NCBI GenBank assembly: GCA_944385545.1
Contig: CALWXQ010000003.1
Location: forward strand, 1-63,849
DNA: 63,849 nt
Direction: 5' to 3'
Source: an uncultured Oscillospiraceae bacterium
GTDB taxonomy: Bacteria > Bacillota > Clostridia > Oscillospirales > Oscillospiraceae
Shown here: positions 1 through 8,719 of the stretch, in pieces
How the letters are laid out: each line of letters begins with the position of its first letter
Numbering within the stretch: the stretch's first letter is position 1
Program-made: the position numbers and the translations under genes
Notes under the pieces: model-generated
The model's input: the letters and a program-made list of their open reading frames with translations, nothing else
Told to the model about the DNA's origin: nothing
The model's database searches: none

Positions 1-62
1 GGACTCGAACCCCCGACCTACTGATTACAAATCAGTTGCTCTACCAACTGAGCTATACCGGC
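1..62 (-). tRNA. tRNA-Thr (anticodon TGT), 3' end cut by the window edge
   Basis: Read on the minus strand, the tRNA starts with GCCGGTA at position 62. It has a normal D-arm (AGCTCAGTTGGTAGAGC), an anticodon stem ACTGA/TCAGT closing the loop TTTGTAA, and a T-arm with GGTTCGAGTCC. The anticodon TGT reads threonine ACA codons. The 3' acceptor strand and discriminator base lie outside the window. A near-consensus promoter sits just upstream. Confidence 0.95.
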
Positions 63-82
63 GGCTCAAACAGAACATGCTC

Positions 83-110
83 ATTATACCACAAAAGTCC
101 TGTTTGTCAA
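83..110 (-). promoter_or_regulatory. Promoter of tRNA-Thr
   Basis: On the minus strand TTGACA (105-110), a 16-bp spacer and TATAAT (83-88) match the sigma-A consensus exactly in both boxes. Transcription should start about 12 bases before the tRNA 5' end. Confidence 0.85.
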
Positions 111-131
111 GGGTTTTTTACCCCTTCCCCG

Positions 132-167
132 AAAAAACTTCCGAGGCAGTTTTCCTGCCTCGGAAGT
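132..167 (-). terminator. Intrinsic terminator of ileS
   Basis: On the minus strand ACTTCCGAGGCA pairs perfectly with TGCCTCGGAAGT over a short loop and is followed by a run of six T. It lies 30 bases after the ileS stop and ends the ileS transcript before the tRNA gene. Confidence 0.9.
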
Positions 168-196
168 GGGAAAAACAAGGGACTTTTCCGGGTTTA

Positions 197-2986
197 TCAG
201 AATTCTACGTCCATTTTTGCCATGACCGCTGCACACCGGGGGCACAGGCCGTTTTCATCGGCATCCACAGAGTGCATCCAGCACCGGGGACACTTGACGC
301 CCTTGGCCTCGCTGACGCCAATGGTCAGGCCGGGCAGGTTCACGCCCTGGGCCACTTCGGCGCCTTCCTCCGGGGCGCTCCAGTCGCAGGCGGAGACGAT
401 ACAGATCTCTGCCAGATTCAGGCCCCGGCAGGCTTCCTTCACCGCTGGATCGTCGGTTTGGAGGGTCACATGCGCCTCCAGCGCCTTGCCGATGCGCTTG
501 TCCGCTCTGGCCTTCTCCAGCACGCTGTTGACGTCCTGGCGCAGCTTCATGACGGTGTTCCACCGTTCCATGACTTCCGGCTTCAGGGCGTACTGCTGGA
601 AGCCCTGGGGCATCTGGTTGAGCAGGATGTTTCTGGGATCGTCTCCCTCTCTATGGGGCATGGCCTGCCAGATCTCGTCACAGGTAAAGCACAGAATGGG
701 CGCGAAGACCTTGGCCAGGGCGTCCAGGATCAGGAACAGGGCGCTTTGGGCGGAGCGGCGGCGCAGGCCGTCCTTCTCCTCACAGTACAGCCGATCCTTG
801 ATGATATCCAGGTAGAAGCTGGACAGCTCCACCACGCAGAAGTCGTTGATGATATGGGCCACAGGATGGAACGCGTAGTCCATGTAGGCGGCCCGGCAGG
901 CAGTGACCACCTCATGGAGCTTGGTCAAGGCCCAGCGATCCAGCTCCTCCATCTCCTCGGGAGCCACCAGGTTGTTGGGATCGAAGCCGTTCAGGTTGCC
1001 CAGGCAGTACCGGGCGGTGTTGCGGAACTTCAGGTAGTTCTGGGCCAGCTGCTTGAAAATCTCCTTGGAGCAGCGCACGTCCGCATGGTAGTCGGAGGAT
1101 CCGGCCCACAGCCGGATGATGTCCGCGCCGAAGTCCTTAATCAGCTCCGCCGGATCCACGCCGTTGCCCAGGGACTTGTGCATGGCACGGCCCTGGCCGT
1201 CCACAGTCCAGCCGTGGGTGATGACGTTTTTAAAGGGAGCCACCTTGCCCAGGGCGCCTACGGCGGTGAGCAGGGAGGACTGGAACCAGCCCCGGTACTG
1301 ATCCGCGCCCTCCAGATACACGTCCGCGGGCCACAGCTCCGGGGTGTCGTGCTTCAAGGAGGCGTAGTGGGTGGAGCCGGAGTCGAACCAGCCGTCCAGG
1401 GTATCGGTCTCCTTGTCAAAGGACTTGCCGCCGCAATGGGGGCAGGTCAGTCCCTGGGGAATCAGATCCTTCGCTTCCCGCTCAAACCAGACGTTGGAGC
1501 CGTACCGGTCAAAGAGATCGCAGATATGCTCGATGGTCTCGGGGGTGGACACAGGCTTGCCGCAGTCAGCGCAGTAGAACACAGGGATGGGCAGACCCCA
1601 GCGGCGCTGCCGGGAGATGCACCAGTCCGCCCGCTCCCGGATCATGCTCACCATCCGCTCGCCGCCCCAGCCGGGGTACCACTTCACGTTCTGTACAGCC
1701 TCCACGGCGTCGTCCTTGAACGCTTCCACAGAGCAGAACCACTGGGGGGTGGCCCGGAAGATGATGGGCTTCTTGCACCGGTCATGGTGGGGGTAGGAGT
1801 GGACAATTTCCTCGCTGGCAAAAAGCATGCCGCTTTCCTTCATGTCCGCCAGAATCACCGGGTTGGATTCCTCGGTTTTCAGGCCGGCGTACTTGCCGGC
1901 GTAGTCGGTATGGCGGCCCACATCGTCCACAGGCACCACCAGCTCCATACCGTAGCGCATACAGGTCTGGTAGTCGTCGGCGCCGAAGCCGGGGGCGGTG
2001 TGAACGCAGCCGGTACCGGAGTCCATGGTGACGTACTCGGCGTTCACCAGCCGGGAGGTCTTGTCCAGGAAGGGATGCCGGGCCAGCATATTCTCAAAGA
2101 AAGCGCCGGGATAGGAGGCCAGGACTTCGTAGTGGGCGAAGCCTCCCATTCCCATGACCTTCTCCATCAGGGCCTGGGCCATGACGTAAGTCTCACCGTT
2201 ATCCGCCTTCACCAAGACGTAGGTCTCCCGGGGGTGCAGGCAGATGGCCAGGTTGCCGGGAAGGGTCCAGATGGTGGTGGTCCAGATGACGAAATAGGTA
2301 CGGCTCAGATCAAATCCCGCCAGCTTGCCCAGGTCGTCCTGAATGGGGAACTTCACATAGACGGAGGTGCAGGGATCCTCCTGATACTCGATCTCCGCCT
2401 CCGCCACGGCGGTGGAGCATACCGGGCACCAATACACAGGCTTCAGGCCCTTGTAGATGTAGCCCTTGTCAAACATCCGGCCGAAGACCTTGACCTCCTG
2501 GGCCTCAAAGTGCTTGTCCATGGTGCGGTAGGGATGCTCCCAATCGCCCACCACGCCCAGGCGCTGGAATCCCGCCTTTTGCCGCTGGATATACTTCTCC
2601 GCGAAGGTTTCACAGGCGGAGCGGAATTCCGCCACCGGCATGGTCTTGTGGTTGAGCTTGCTCTTTTTGATGATGGCGGTCTCAATGGGCAGGCCGTGGT
2701 TGTCCCAGCCGGGAACGTAGGGGGTGTAGTAGCCCATCATGGCGTGGCTGCGGACGATGAAGTCCTTCAGGGTCTTGTTCAGGGCGTGACCCATGTGGAT
2801 GTCACCGTTGGAAAAGGGAGGGCCGTCGTGGAGCACGAAGGGAGGGTAGTCCCGATTCTTCTCCAGCATTGCCTGGTACAGATCCAGCTCCTCCCAGGCC
2901 TTCAGCATACCCGGCTCCCGGGCAGGCAGACCCGCCTTCATGGGGAAGTCGGTTTTCGGGGTGATGATGGTGTTTTTGTATTCCAT
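197..2986 (-). CDS. ileS: Isoleucyl-tRNA synthetase
   Basis: Charges tRNA-Ile with isoleucine in the cytoplasm. The 929-residue product is a full-length class Ia synthetase. It shows the HIGH-type motif HMGH at residues 64-67, a KMSKS-type motif in the form HKSLGN, and a C-terminal zinc knuckle with two CPRC pairs. The start at 2986 (MEYKN) is chosen over an upstream in-frame ATG at 3103. The protein family begins near here, a GGAGG site lies about 12 bases upstream, and the longer frame would run through the T-box terminator. Regulation is by the T-box leader directly upstream. The gene follows divIVA and sepF, as in the division clusters of many Gram-positive bacteria. Confidence 0.97.
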   Translation of the reverse strand: MEYKNTIITPKTDFPMKAGLPAREPGMLKAWEELDLYQAMLEKNRDYPPFVLHDGPPFSNGDIHMGHALNKTLKDFIVRSHAMMGYYTPYVPGWDNHGLPIETAIIKKSKLNHKTMPVAEFRSACETFAEKYIQRQKAGFQRLGVVGDWEHPYRTMDKHFEAQEVKVFGRMFDKGYIYKGLKPVYWCPVCSTAVAEAEIEYQEDPCTSVYVKFPIQDDLGKLAGFDLSRTYFVIWTTTIWTLPGNLAICLHPRETYVLVKADNGETYVMAQALMEKVMGMGGFAHYEVLASYPGAFFENMLARHPFLDKTSRLVNAEYVTMDSGTGCVHTAPGFGADDYQTCMRYGMELVVPVDDVGRHTDYAGKYAGLKTEESNPVILADMKESGMLFASEEIVHSYPHHDRCKKPIIFRATPQWFCSVEAFKDDAVEAVQNVKWYPGWGGERMVSMIRERADWCISRQRRWGLPIPVFYCADCGKPVSTPETIEHICDLFDRYGSNVWFEREAKDLIPQGLTCPHCGGKSFDKETDTLDGWFDSGSTHYASLKHDTPELWPADVYLEGADQYRGWFQSSLLTAVGALGKVAPFKNVITHGWTVDGQGRAMHKSLGNGVDPAELIKDFGADIIRLWAGSSDYHADVRCSKEIFKQLAQNYLKFRNTARYCLGNLNGFDPNNLVAPEEMEELDRWALTKLHEVVTACRAAYMDYAFHPVAHIINDFCVVELSSFYLDIIKDRLYCEEKDGLRRRSAQSALFLILDALAKVFAPILCFTCDEIWQAMPHREGDDPRNILLNQMPQGFQQYALKPEVMERWNTVMKLRQDVNSVLEKARADKRIGKALEAHVTLQTDDPAVKEACRGLNLAEICIVSACDWSAPEEGAEVAQGVNLPGLTIGVSEAKGVKCPRCWMHSVDADENGLCPRCAAVMAKMDVEF

Positions 2987-3012
2987 TGGGAAATGACCTC
3001 CAGTTTGATTTT

Positions 3013-3256
3013 GGAAAAAGGAAGCGCCTTTGTCTCTATCCAAGAGACAAAGGCGCGTAAACCTCTGCGGTACCACTCTCATTCCGGCCCGAAGGGCCGG
3101 CACTCAACAGCGCGGTATCGGGCGCTGACCGGCGCGGCCTGGCCCGGGGGCGTCGGCGCGCTGCTCGGAGGTGATATGAGCCGGGCGTCCGCTTACTGCC
3201 TTGCACCGTTGCGGCAGCTCTCTGAAAGGGGCGGCACCGTTCACCTGTCCTCGTCA
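3013..3256 (-). promoter_or_regulatory. T-box leader of ileS, isoleucine specifier
   Basis: On the minus strand the leader starts near GACGAGGACA (3246-3255) and has the Stem I signature CAGAGAGCTG and GGTGCAAGGCAG. It carries a specifier-loop segment ATATCACCTCCGAGC with specifier ATC (3173-3175), the isoleucine codon. The T-box sequence AGAGTGGTACCGCAG is at 3065-3079. A long terminator helix follows (3024-3056, arms GCGCCTTTGTCTCT) with a T-rich tail. The T-box and the 5' arm of the terminator can form the alternative antiterminator. Uncharged tRNA-Ile should allow read-through into ileS. No good promoter was seen between the divIVA stop (3280) and Stem I, so the leader may be transcribed from inside or upstream of divIVA. 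Confidence 0.93.
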
Positions 3257-3279
3257 TGGCGTTGGGGATATGGATGGGA

Positions 3280-3972
3280 TCAGCGGTTCTTGGGATCGTA
3301 GTTGCGGCCGAATTGCAGGTTCAGGCTGGCAAACTTGCTGGTAGTGGTGTCGTTGGCGGTGGGGTGCTTGGGCGCCGCCTTGGGGGAATGATCCACAGTG
3401 GAGCCTACAATGGCCTCCACATTCTGGGCGATCATGTCCGCCACGTCATCCGACGGAGCGGCGGGCTGCACCGGGGCGGCGGGCTGCGCCGGGGCGGCAG
3501 GGGCGTTGGCGCTCTTAATCCGCTCCAGGGCCTGGATGCAGGTGCGCAGCTGCTCCTGCAGCTCGTTGATCTTGGCGGCGGCGGTGCGGCGGGCGTCCTC
3601 CACCCGGGCGTTCTCGGCGGCCACCAGGGCATCGTTATTGACGCTGACGGAAGCGGCCGCTGTGGCGGCGGCGGCGTTGGCGCTGGCCTCCTGGAGCATC
3701 CGGTTGCATTTGGCCTCGGCCTCCAGAACCATTTTGTCGCAGGCCTTCTGGGCGTTGACCACCGCCTCCTTCATGGAAGCTTCGTTCTTGCGGTATTCTT
3801 CCAGCTTGCCCACCAGGACACGCAGCTTGCTTTTCAGCAGGGCGTTCTCCTTATACAGCGTCACATAATCCTCTGTCAGAGGCTCCAGGAACTCGTCCAC
3901 CTGCTGCATATCATAGCCGCCGAAGGTGGATCTGCCAAAGGAGATCTGGTCGATTTGCTGTGGTGTAAACAT
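3280..3972 (-). CDS. divIVA: DivIVA-domain cell-division/polarity protein
   Basis: 230 residues. The N-terminal ~60 residues (MFTPQQIDQISFGRSTFGGY, then QVDEFLEPL) are the membrane-binding DivIVA domain. A long coiled coil with Ala/Glu/Lys-rich heptads follows to about residue 180, then an Ala/Pro-rich linker and a short C-terminal tail. DivIVA proteins bind negatively curved membrane at septa and poles and recruit division or wall-synthesis partners. Its place next to sepF and yggS, upstream of ileS, matches the conserved ylm-divIVA-ileS order. The usual ylmG and ylmH genes are missing between sepF and divIVA. The exact partner proteins cannot be told from sequence. Confidence 0.9.
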   Translation of the reverse strand: MFTPQQIDQISFGRSTFGGYDMQQVDEFLEPLTEDYVTLYKENALLKSKLRVLVGKLEEYRKNEASMKEAVVNAQKACDKMVLEAEAKCNRMLQEASANAAAATAAASVSVNNDALVAAENARVEDARRTAAAKINELQEQLRTCIQALERIKSANAPAAPAQPAAPVQPAAPSDDVADMIAQNVEAIVGSTVDHSPKAAPKHPTANDTTTSKFASLNLQFGRNYDPKNR

Positions 3973-4039
3973 GATGATTTGTTCTCCTTCCTGATCTTAA
4001 GTATTGACATATACCCGCCCATCCAAACGGGCGCGGAAA

Positions 4040-4576
4040 TCAGATATAGCTCTCCACCTCGGCCTGGAGGGTCTCCAGGTCGCCCACGATATCCATGTTG
4101 TGGGGGCAGAACAGATAGGCGGACTGAGCGATCTTCTTCACGTCCCCATCCAAGGCATAGACACAGCCGGACAGGAAGTCCACCACCCGGCGGGCCATGG
4201 CCTTATCCACGTTCTCCATATTCACGATAACGGCGCGGCGGTTGCGCAGATCATCGGCGGCCTTGGAGGTATCGTTGAAGCTGCCCGGGCGGAACAGAAC
4301 CACCTCCTGCTTGTTGGAGGGGTTCATGTTCAGAACCTGGCCGGTAAAGCCCACCGGCGCCGACGGCGCGGGCGCGGCAGTCACCGGCGCGGCAAAGTCA
4401 AAATCATCCGCCTCCTCCTCGGGGGCGGGAGCGGGTGCTCTGCGGGGAGCGCGCCGGGCAGGGGGCTCGGAGGGCTGCTCGTAATCATCGAGGTAATCGT
4501 CTTCCTCGTCATAATCGTCGTAATCGTCATCGGAATAGGGTTGGGCAAATTTCTTTACGTTATCCCAAAAGCTCAT
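4040..4576 (-). CDS. sepF: SepF-family cell-division protein
   Basis: 178 residues. A short amphipathic N-terminus (MSFWDNVKKF) is the expected membrane anchor. A very acidic Asp/Tyr-rich stretch follows (residues ~15-33), then a Pro/Ala linker. The C-terminal SepF fold (~residues 95-178) contains VVLFRPGSFNDTSKAADDLR and VVDFLSGCVYALDG. SepF links FtsZ filaments to the membrane and shapes the septum in Firmicutes. It lies between yggS and divIVA, so co-expression with the division cluster is likely. Confidence 0.93.
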   Translation of the reverse strand: MSFWDNVKKFAQPYSDDDYDDYDEEDDYLDDYEQPSEPPARRAPRRAPAPAPEEEADDFDFAAPVTAAPAPSAPVGFTGQVLNMNPSNKQEVVLFRPGSFNDTSKAADDLRNRRAVIVNMENVDKAMARRVVDFLSGCVYALDGDVKKIAQSAYLFCPHNMDIVGDLETLQAEVESYI

Positions 4577-4605
4577 CTGGTATATCCTCCTAGTATATCT
4601 TCACA

Positions 4606-5334
4606 TCATTTTGATGGATCCTTGGCATAGTCCCTGGCACCGAAGATGGCGGTACCCACGCGGATCATGGTGCTGCCGCAGGCAATGGCATCGGGGTAGT
4701 CCCCGGACATGCCCATGGACAAGCAGTCCGCTATGACATTATAGTCCGCTATGACATTATCGGTTATTTTGTTCTTTATGTCAACAGTTAATTGGAACAT
4801 TTTTTGAAAAAACTTGATGTTTTCTCCCGATTTATACGAGATAGGAGGGATAGCCATAAGCCCTTTGATACATATGTTTGAAAAATTACCGGCTTCTTCC
4901 ACCACTGGAAGCACCTGCTCCGGGGCGAATCCGGACTTGCTGGTCTCGCCGCCGATATTCACCTCCAACAGAATATCCTGGACGAGGCCCTGTCTGGCGG
5001 CTTCGGCGTCGATGGCCCGCAGAAGGCGCAGGCTGTCCACGCTTTGGATCAGATCCACCTTTCCCACCACCTGGCGCACCTTGTTGGTCTGCAAATGGCC
5101 GATGAAGTGCACCGGCGCTCCCTGGTAGGCGTTCTCCCGGAGCTTGGCCGTCAGCTCCTGAACCCGGTTCTCCCCGCAGCAGTCCACCCCGGCGGCAATG
5201 GCCTGGCGCACCGCCTCGGGGCCGTTCATTTTGGTGGCGGCGCAGAGCTTGATCTGCCCGGGATCCCGGCCGCAGGCCAGCGCCGCGGCCTCCATTTGCG
5301 CCCGAACCCGGGCTACATTTTCAGCAATGGACAT
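4606..5334 (-). CDS. yggS: YggS/PROSC-family PLP homeostasis protein, mosaic gene
   Basis: 242 residues, the usual family length. The PLP-binding lysine is K35 in CAATK; HFIGHLQTNK, LLEVNIGGETSKSGF and LSMGMSGDY are family signatures. The protein carries PLP and buffers its level; it is usually found beside sepF (as ylmE). Two oddities are visible. From about 4735 to 4890 the DNA is AT-rich (40 of 120 bases are G or C in 4741-4860) while its flanks are strongly GC-rich. Inside this patch an 18-bp tandem duplication adds six residues, giving NVIADY then NVIADC before LSMGMSG. This suggests a recombined segment from a lower-GC relative followed by a slippage event. The frame stays open. Confidence 0.92.
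   Translation of the reverse strand: MSIAENVARVRAQMEAAALACGRDPGQIKLCAATKMNGPEAVRQAIAAGVDCCGENRVQELTAKLRENAYQGAPVHFIGHLQTNKVRQVVGKVDLIQSVDSLRLLRAIDAEAARQGLVQDILLEVNIGGETSKSGFAPEQVLPVVEEAGNFSNICIKGLMAIPPISYKSGENIKFFQKMFQLTVDIKNKITDNVIADYNVIADCLSMGMSGDYPDAIACGSTMIRVGTAIFGARDYAKDPSK
4725..4760. repeat. Two tandem copies of an 18-bp unit inside yggS
   Basis: The unit AGTCCGCTATGACATTAT occurs at 4725-4742 and again at 4743-4760 with no mismatch. The length is a multiple of three, so the yggS frame is kept and six residues are repeated. Confidence 0.95.
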
Positions 5335-5393
5335 AAACGCTCCTTCTTTCTATGGCGTGTTTGGCAACGGCGGTTGCTCCCTGGCTCCGGGGC

Positions 5394-5427
5394 AAAAAAA
5401 GGGCGGCGGAACAACTGCTCCGTCGCC
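5394..5427 (-). terminator. Intrinsic terminator after hfq
   Basis: On the minus strand GGCGACGGAGCA pairs with the downstream TTCCGCCGCC segment (one mismatch) and is followed by seven T. It lies just after the hfq stop, so the miaB-to-hfq transcript should largely end here, before yggS. Confidence 0.85.
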
Positions 5428-5434
5428 TGTTGCT

Positions 5435-5665
5435 TTATGCAGTGGTAGCTGCGGCTTTCAGCGGCTTCATGGGGGCCAGCGTAGAGATGGCATGCTTGTA
5501 GATCATTTGCTGCTTGCCGTCGGTCACCAGGACCACCACGAAGCTGTCAAAGCCGGTAACGATCCCCCGGAGCTGGAAGCCATTCATCAGGAACAAGGTC
5601 ACGGGAATCCGATCCCGGCTGACCTCCCTTAAAATGGCCTCCTGTAAATTGGCTGCTTCAGACAT
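5435..5665 (-). CDS. hfq: RNA chaperone Hfq
   Basis: 76 residues, typical of short Gram-positive Hfq. The Sm1 region ([20 protein letters not shown], then [17 protein letters not shown]) and the Sm2 signature YKHAIS are both present. Hfq forms hexamers that bind small RNAs and mRNA A/U-rich tracts. The gene follows miaA, the classical miaA-hfq order, and has its own terminator. A TTGACA box within the end of miaA may give it an extra promoter. The C-terminal tail is short, as in Firmicutes. Confidence 0.95.
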   Translation of the reverse strand: MSEAANLQEAILREVSRDRIPVTLFLMNGFQLRGIVTGFDSFVVVLVTDGKQQMIYKHAISTLAPMKPLKAAATTA

Positions 5666-5691
5666 ATGTATACCTTCTTTCTTTGAGGATG

Positions 5692-5720
5692 TACATATGC
5701 TAGCATGTTTTAGTTGTCAA
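5692..5720 (-). promoter_or_regulatory. Possible internal promoter for hfq
   Basis: On the minus strand TTGACA (5715-5720) overlaps the end of miaA and is spaced 17 bp from TATGTA (5692-5697). The -35 box is perfect; the -10 box is weak. Start of transcription would fall about 20 bases before the hfq ATG. Confidence 0.45.
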
Positions 5721-6645
5721 ATTCCCGAAGAACCTGTCGGGCCAGGGCAATTATTTCTTCCTCCGGCTGCTCCTGCCCACGGATCAGCCAGTGGATGGCG
5801 CTGTTGCGCCGGAACCAGGTCAGCTGCCGCTTGGCATAGTGCCGGGAGGCCCGGCGGACGCGCTCCGCCGCCTCCTCCACAGTTTCCCGCCCCTGCAGGG
5901 CCAGGACGAATTCTTTGTAGCCGATGGCCTGCATGGCGGTGCAGCCGGGGCTGACGCCGCTGTCCAGCAGCCCCCGGATCTCCTCCAGCAGTCCTCGCTC
6001 CAGCATCCGATCCACCCGGCTGTCCACCCGGCGGTACAGCTCCTCCCGGCGGGCAAAGTCCAGCCCTAGCCAGACAGGCCGGTACCGGGGCGGCAGGGCC
6101 TGGGTGCGGCGGTTGTGCTCCGTGATGGTCATGCCGGTCTGGCGGTAGACCTCCAGCGCCCGGAGGATCCGCTTCCGGTCAGACAGATGCAGCCGCCCGG
6201 CGGATTCCGGATCCACCTGGGACAGCCGCGCCAGCATGGCCTCCATGCCCTCCCGGCGGGCCTGATCCTCCAGCTCCTCCCGCAGCTGCCGGGAGGGCGC
6301 GGGGGCGAAGTCGTTACCCCGGATCAGGGCGTCCATATACAGGCCGGTGCCTCCGGCGATGATTACGGTCTTTCCCCGGCTGAGAATGTCCTCCACAATG
6401 GGTACTGCCATGTGGCAGTAGCGGCTGACGGAGAACTCCTCCTCCGGATCCGCCACATCCAGCATATGGTGCCGGATCCGCCCCATTTCCGCCGGGGTGG
6501 GCTTGGCGGTGCCGATGTCCATGCGCCGGTATACCTGCATGGAATCGCAGGACACCACCTCCCCGTCCAGCTCCTCTGCCAGGGCAATGGCCAGGGCGGT
6601 CTTTCCCGAGGCGGTGGGGCCGGGAACGCAGATGATTCGGTTCAT
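5710..6645 (-). CDS. miaA: tRNA dimethylallyltransferase
   Basis: 311 residues, normal family size. The P-loop GPTASGKT is at residues 9-16, followed by [18 protein letters not shown] and [12 protein letters not shown]. MiaA transfers a dimethylallyl group to N6 of A37 in tRNAs that read UNN codons. MiaB, encoded at the upstream end of the same unit, then methylthiolates this base. The gene lies 21 bases after mutL and just before hfq, an arrangement shared with many bacteria. Confidence 0.96.
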   Translation of the reverse strand: MNRIICVPGPTASGKTALAIALAEELDGEVVSCDSMQVYRRMDIGTAKPTPAEMGRIRHHMLDVADPEEEFSVSRYCHMAVPIVEDILSRGKTVIIAGGTGLYMDALIRGNDFAPAPSRQLREELEDQARREGMEAMLARLSQVDPESAGRLHLSDRKRILRALEVYRQTGMTITEHNRRTQALPPRYRPVWLGLDFARREELYRRVDSRVDRMLERGLLEEIRGLLDSGVSPGCTAMQAIGYKEFVLALQGRETVEEAAERVRRASRHYAKRQLTWFRRNSAIHWLIRGQEQPEEEIIALARQVLREFDN

Positions 6646-6666
6646 CCCTTTTCCTCCCCCCTACGT

Positions 6667-8715
6667 TCAGGTGCGGCGGAACTGCTTTTCCAACAGCTTT
6701 TTGCTCAGGCTGACGCAGATGGGGCGGCCGTGGGGACAGTATTTCAGATCCTCCCGGCCCATCACCTGATCCACCAAAGCCTTCAGCTCCGCTTCGTCGC
6801 TGACCCATCCGGCCTTAATGGCGGCTTTGCAGGCAATGGTATGCAGCAGCTCGTCCCGGACGTTGTCCTTTCTGGCCCGGCGTCCGGCCAGCAGATCCGC
6901 CGCCAGGGCCTCCAGGGTATCGGCGGCGTCTGTGGGGGTCAGATCCATGGGAATCTGCCGCAGCAGCAGAGCGTCTTCCCCAAATTCTCCCAGCTCGAAT
7001 CCCAGCTCCTCCAGCATGGGCTGGTTGGCCAGCAGCTCCCCCACTCCGGCGGGGCTGAGGCGCACCACCTGGGGGGTGAGCAGGCACTGCCGGGAGATGG
7101 CCTCCTGATTGGCCTTCAGCCGTTCAAACAGGATCCGCTCATGGGCGGCATGCTTGTCGATGAGGAAGGCCTCCTCTCCCTGCTCCACCAGGATGTAGCT
7201 GCGGTACAGTTCCCCAACCAACCGCCAGGGCTGGGCCGGGGGCATCTCCATGGCCTGCTGTTCCGGCTCCTGGGGAACCGGCAGCGAAGCCGGAGGCGGC
7301 AGAAGGCTCTGGGCAATATCCGAATCTTCCCGAAGCTCCGCCGCCTCCGGAAGCACCGGAGCGGGCGGGAGGTCTTCCTGCCGGGGCGCCGGCGCTTCCG
7401 CCGCCTCGGCTTGGGGGGTGAGCACCGGCTGGCGCAGGGGCAGCCGGGCCGACATGGCGGCAGCGGCCTCCGGCCGGGGCCGGGGCGCGTCCTTCAGCGC
7501 GGCGGAGAAGGCCCGGAATTGCTCGGCGTCCATGGTACGGAAGAAATCCCCCTTTCCCCCGCCCGCGGCGGACTGCCGGGACTGGGGCGAGGATCCCCAA
7601 CGGGGAGCAGCCTCAGCCGCTGTCCGGGAGGAAGCCGCTGTCCGGGAGACTTCCTCAGCCTGGGAGGCAGCCTCTGCCTGGGAGACAGCCTCTGCCCGGG
7701 GAGCGGGGAAGCGCACCTGGGGTCGGTCGGTCTGCTTGTTCAGGGCGCCCAGCACACCGTAGTGGACGCAGTCGAACACCGCCTTCTCCCGGAGGAACTT
7801 CACCTCCGTCTTGGCCGGGTGGACATTCACATCCACAGCCCCGGCGGGCAGGTTCAGGTGGAGGACACAGGCCGGGAACCGCCCCGCCTGAATCTGGTTG
7901 CGATAGGCCTCCTCCAGGGCGGCCATCAGCAGCTTGGACTTCACCGGCCGGTGGTTGACGAAGAAGGTCTGCATGCTCCGGCTGGGCCGGGCGTCGGTGG
8001 GCCGGGAGACGTAGCCTGTAAGGCTGTAGTCCTCCCAGCGGCTGTCCACCGGAACCATCCGGGCGCAGTCCCGGCCGTAGACGCAGTACACCGCCGCCTC
8101 CAGACCGCCCTTGCCCGGGGTGGAAAGCACCGGCTTGCCGTCCCGGATCATTTGGATGGCCACTTCCGGATGGGCCAGAGCCTGCATCTGCACCGCGGAG
8201 GCCACCCGTCCTGCCTCCACGGAGTCGGATTTCATAAATTTCATCCGGGCGGGGGTGTTGAAAAACAGATCCCGGATCAAAATGGTGGTGCCGTCGGGGC
8301 AGCCCGCCTCCTCCTGGGACACAATCTTCCCTGCCTCCAGGCGCACACTGGTGCCGGTTACGGCGCCGGGAGTCTTGGTCAGCAGATCGATGCGGCTGAC
8401 CGAGGCAATGGCCGCCAACGCTTCCCCCCGGAAGCCCATGGTGCCGATGGCCGCCAAATCCTCGGCACTGCGCAGCTTGCTGGTGGCATGGCGCAGGAAC
8501 GCCGTCCGGGCGTCCTCCGGGGACATGCCGCAGCCGTCGTCGGTGACCCGCAGGAAGGTCATGCCGCCGCCCCGAAGCTCCACGATGATCTTGGAGGCGC
8601 CCGCGTCCACGGCGTTTTCCAGCAGCTCCTTTACCACCGAGGCAGGACGCTCCACCACCTCGCCGGCGGCGATCAGATTGGCGATATGGGGGGATAACTG
8701 AATAATCTTAGGCAT
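6667..8715 (-). CDS. mutL: DNA mismatch repair protein MutL
   Basis: 682 residues. The N-terminal GHKL ATPase is clear: ELLENAVDAGA, DDGCGM and TMGFRGEAL fall in the first ~105 residues. A long Pro/Ala/Gln-rich linker (~residues 335-480) joins the C-terminal dimerisation/endonuclease domain. That domain has FLIDKHAAHERILFE, a variant of the metal-binding DQHA(X)2E(X)4E motif with Lys in place of Gln, and the C-terminal YCPHGRP zinc-site motif. This is the nicking-type MutL of bacteria without MutH. It is transcribed with mutS, separated from it only by the CPBP gene. Confidence 0.96.
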   Translation of the reverse strand: MPKIIQLSPHIANLIAAGEVVERPASVVKELLENAVDAGASKIIVELRGGGMTFLRVTDDGCGMSPEDARTAFLRHATSKLRSAEDLAAIGTMGFRGEALAAIASVSRIDLLTKTPGAVTGTSVRLEAGKIVSQEEAGCPDGTTILIRDLFFNTPARMKFMKSDSVEAGRVASAVQMQALAHPEVAIQMIRDGKPVLSTPGKGGLEAAVYCVYGRDCARMVPVDSRWEDYSLTGYVSRPTDARPSRSMQTFFVNHRPVKSKLLMAALEEAYRNQIQAGRFPACVLHLNLPAGAVDVNVHPAKTEVKFLREKAVFDCVHYGVLGALNKQTDRPQVRFPAPRAEAVSQAEAASQAEEVSRTAASSRTAAEAAPRWGSSPQSRQSAAGGGKGDFFRTMDAEQFRAFSAALKDAPRPRPEAAAAMSARLPLRQPVLTPQAEAAEAPAPRQEDLPPAPVLPEAAELREDSDIAQSLLPPPASLPVPQEPEQQAMEMPPAQPWRLVGELYRSYILVEQGEEAFLIDKHAAHERILFERLKANQEAISRQCLLTPQVVRLSPAGVGELLANQPMLEELGFELGEFGEDALLLRQIPMDLTPTDAADTLEALAADLLAGRRARKDNVRDELLHTIACKAAIKAGWVSDEAELKALVDQVMGREDLKYCPHGRPICVSLSKKLLEKQFRRT

Positions 8716-8719
8716 AGGA

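Noticed and set aside
77..3301. A 1074-codon open frame on the plus strand opposite ileS
   Set aside because: It has no domain-like pattern, runs through the T-box and terminator, and is explained by high GC and the codon bias of ileS on the other strand.
6115..8697. An 860-codon plus-strand frame opposite mutL, and similar frames opposite mutS (9802-11952) and accA/accD/acyl-CoA synthetase (23836-27132)
   Set aside because: All mirror clearly identified genes and are rich in Gly/His/Gln/Leu as expected for antisense frames of GC-rich genes.
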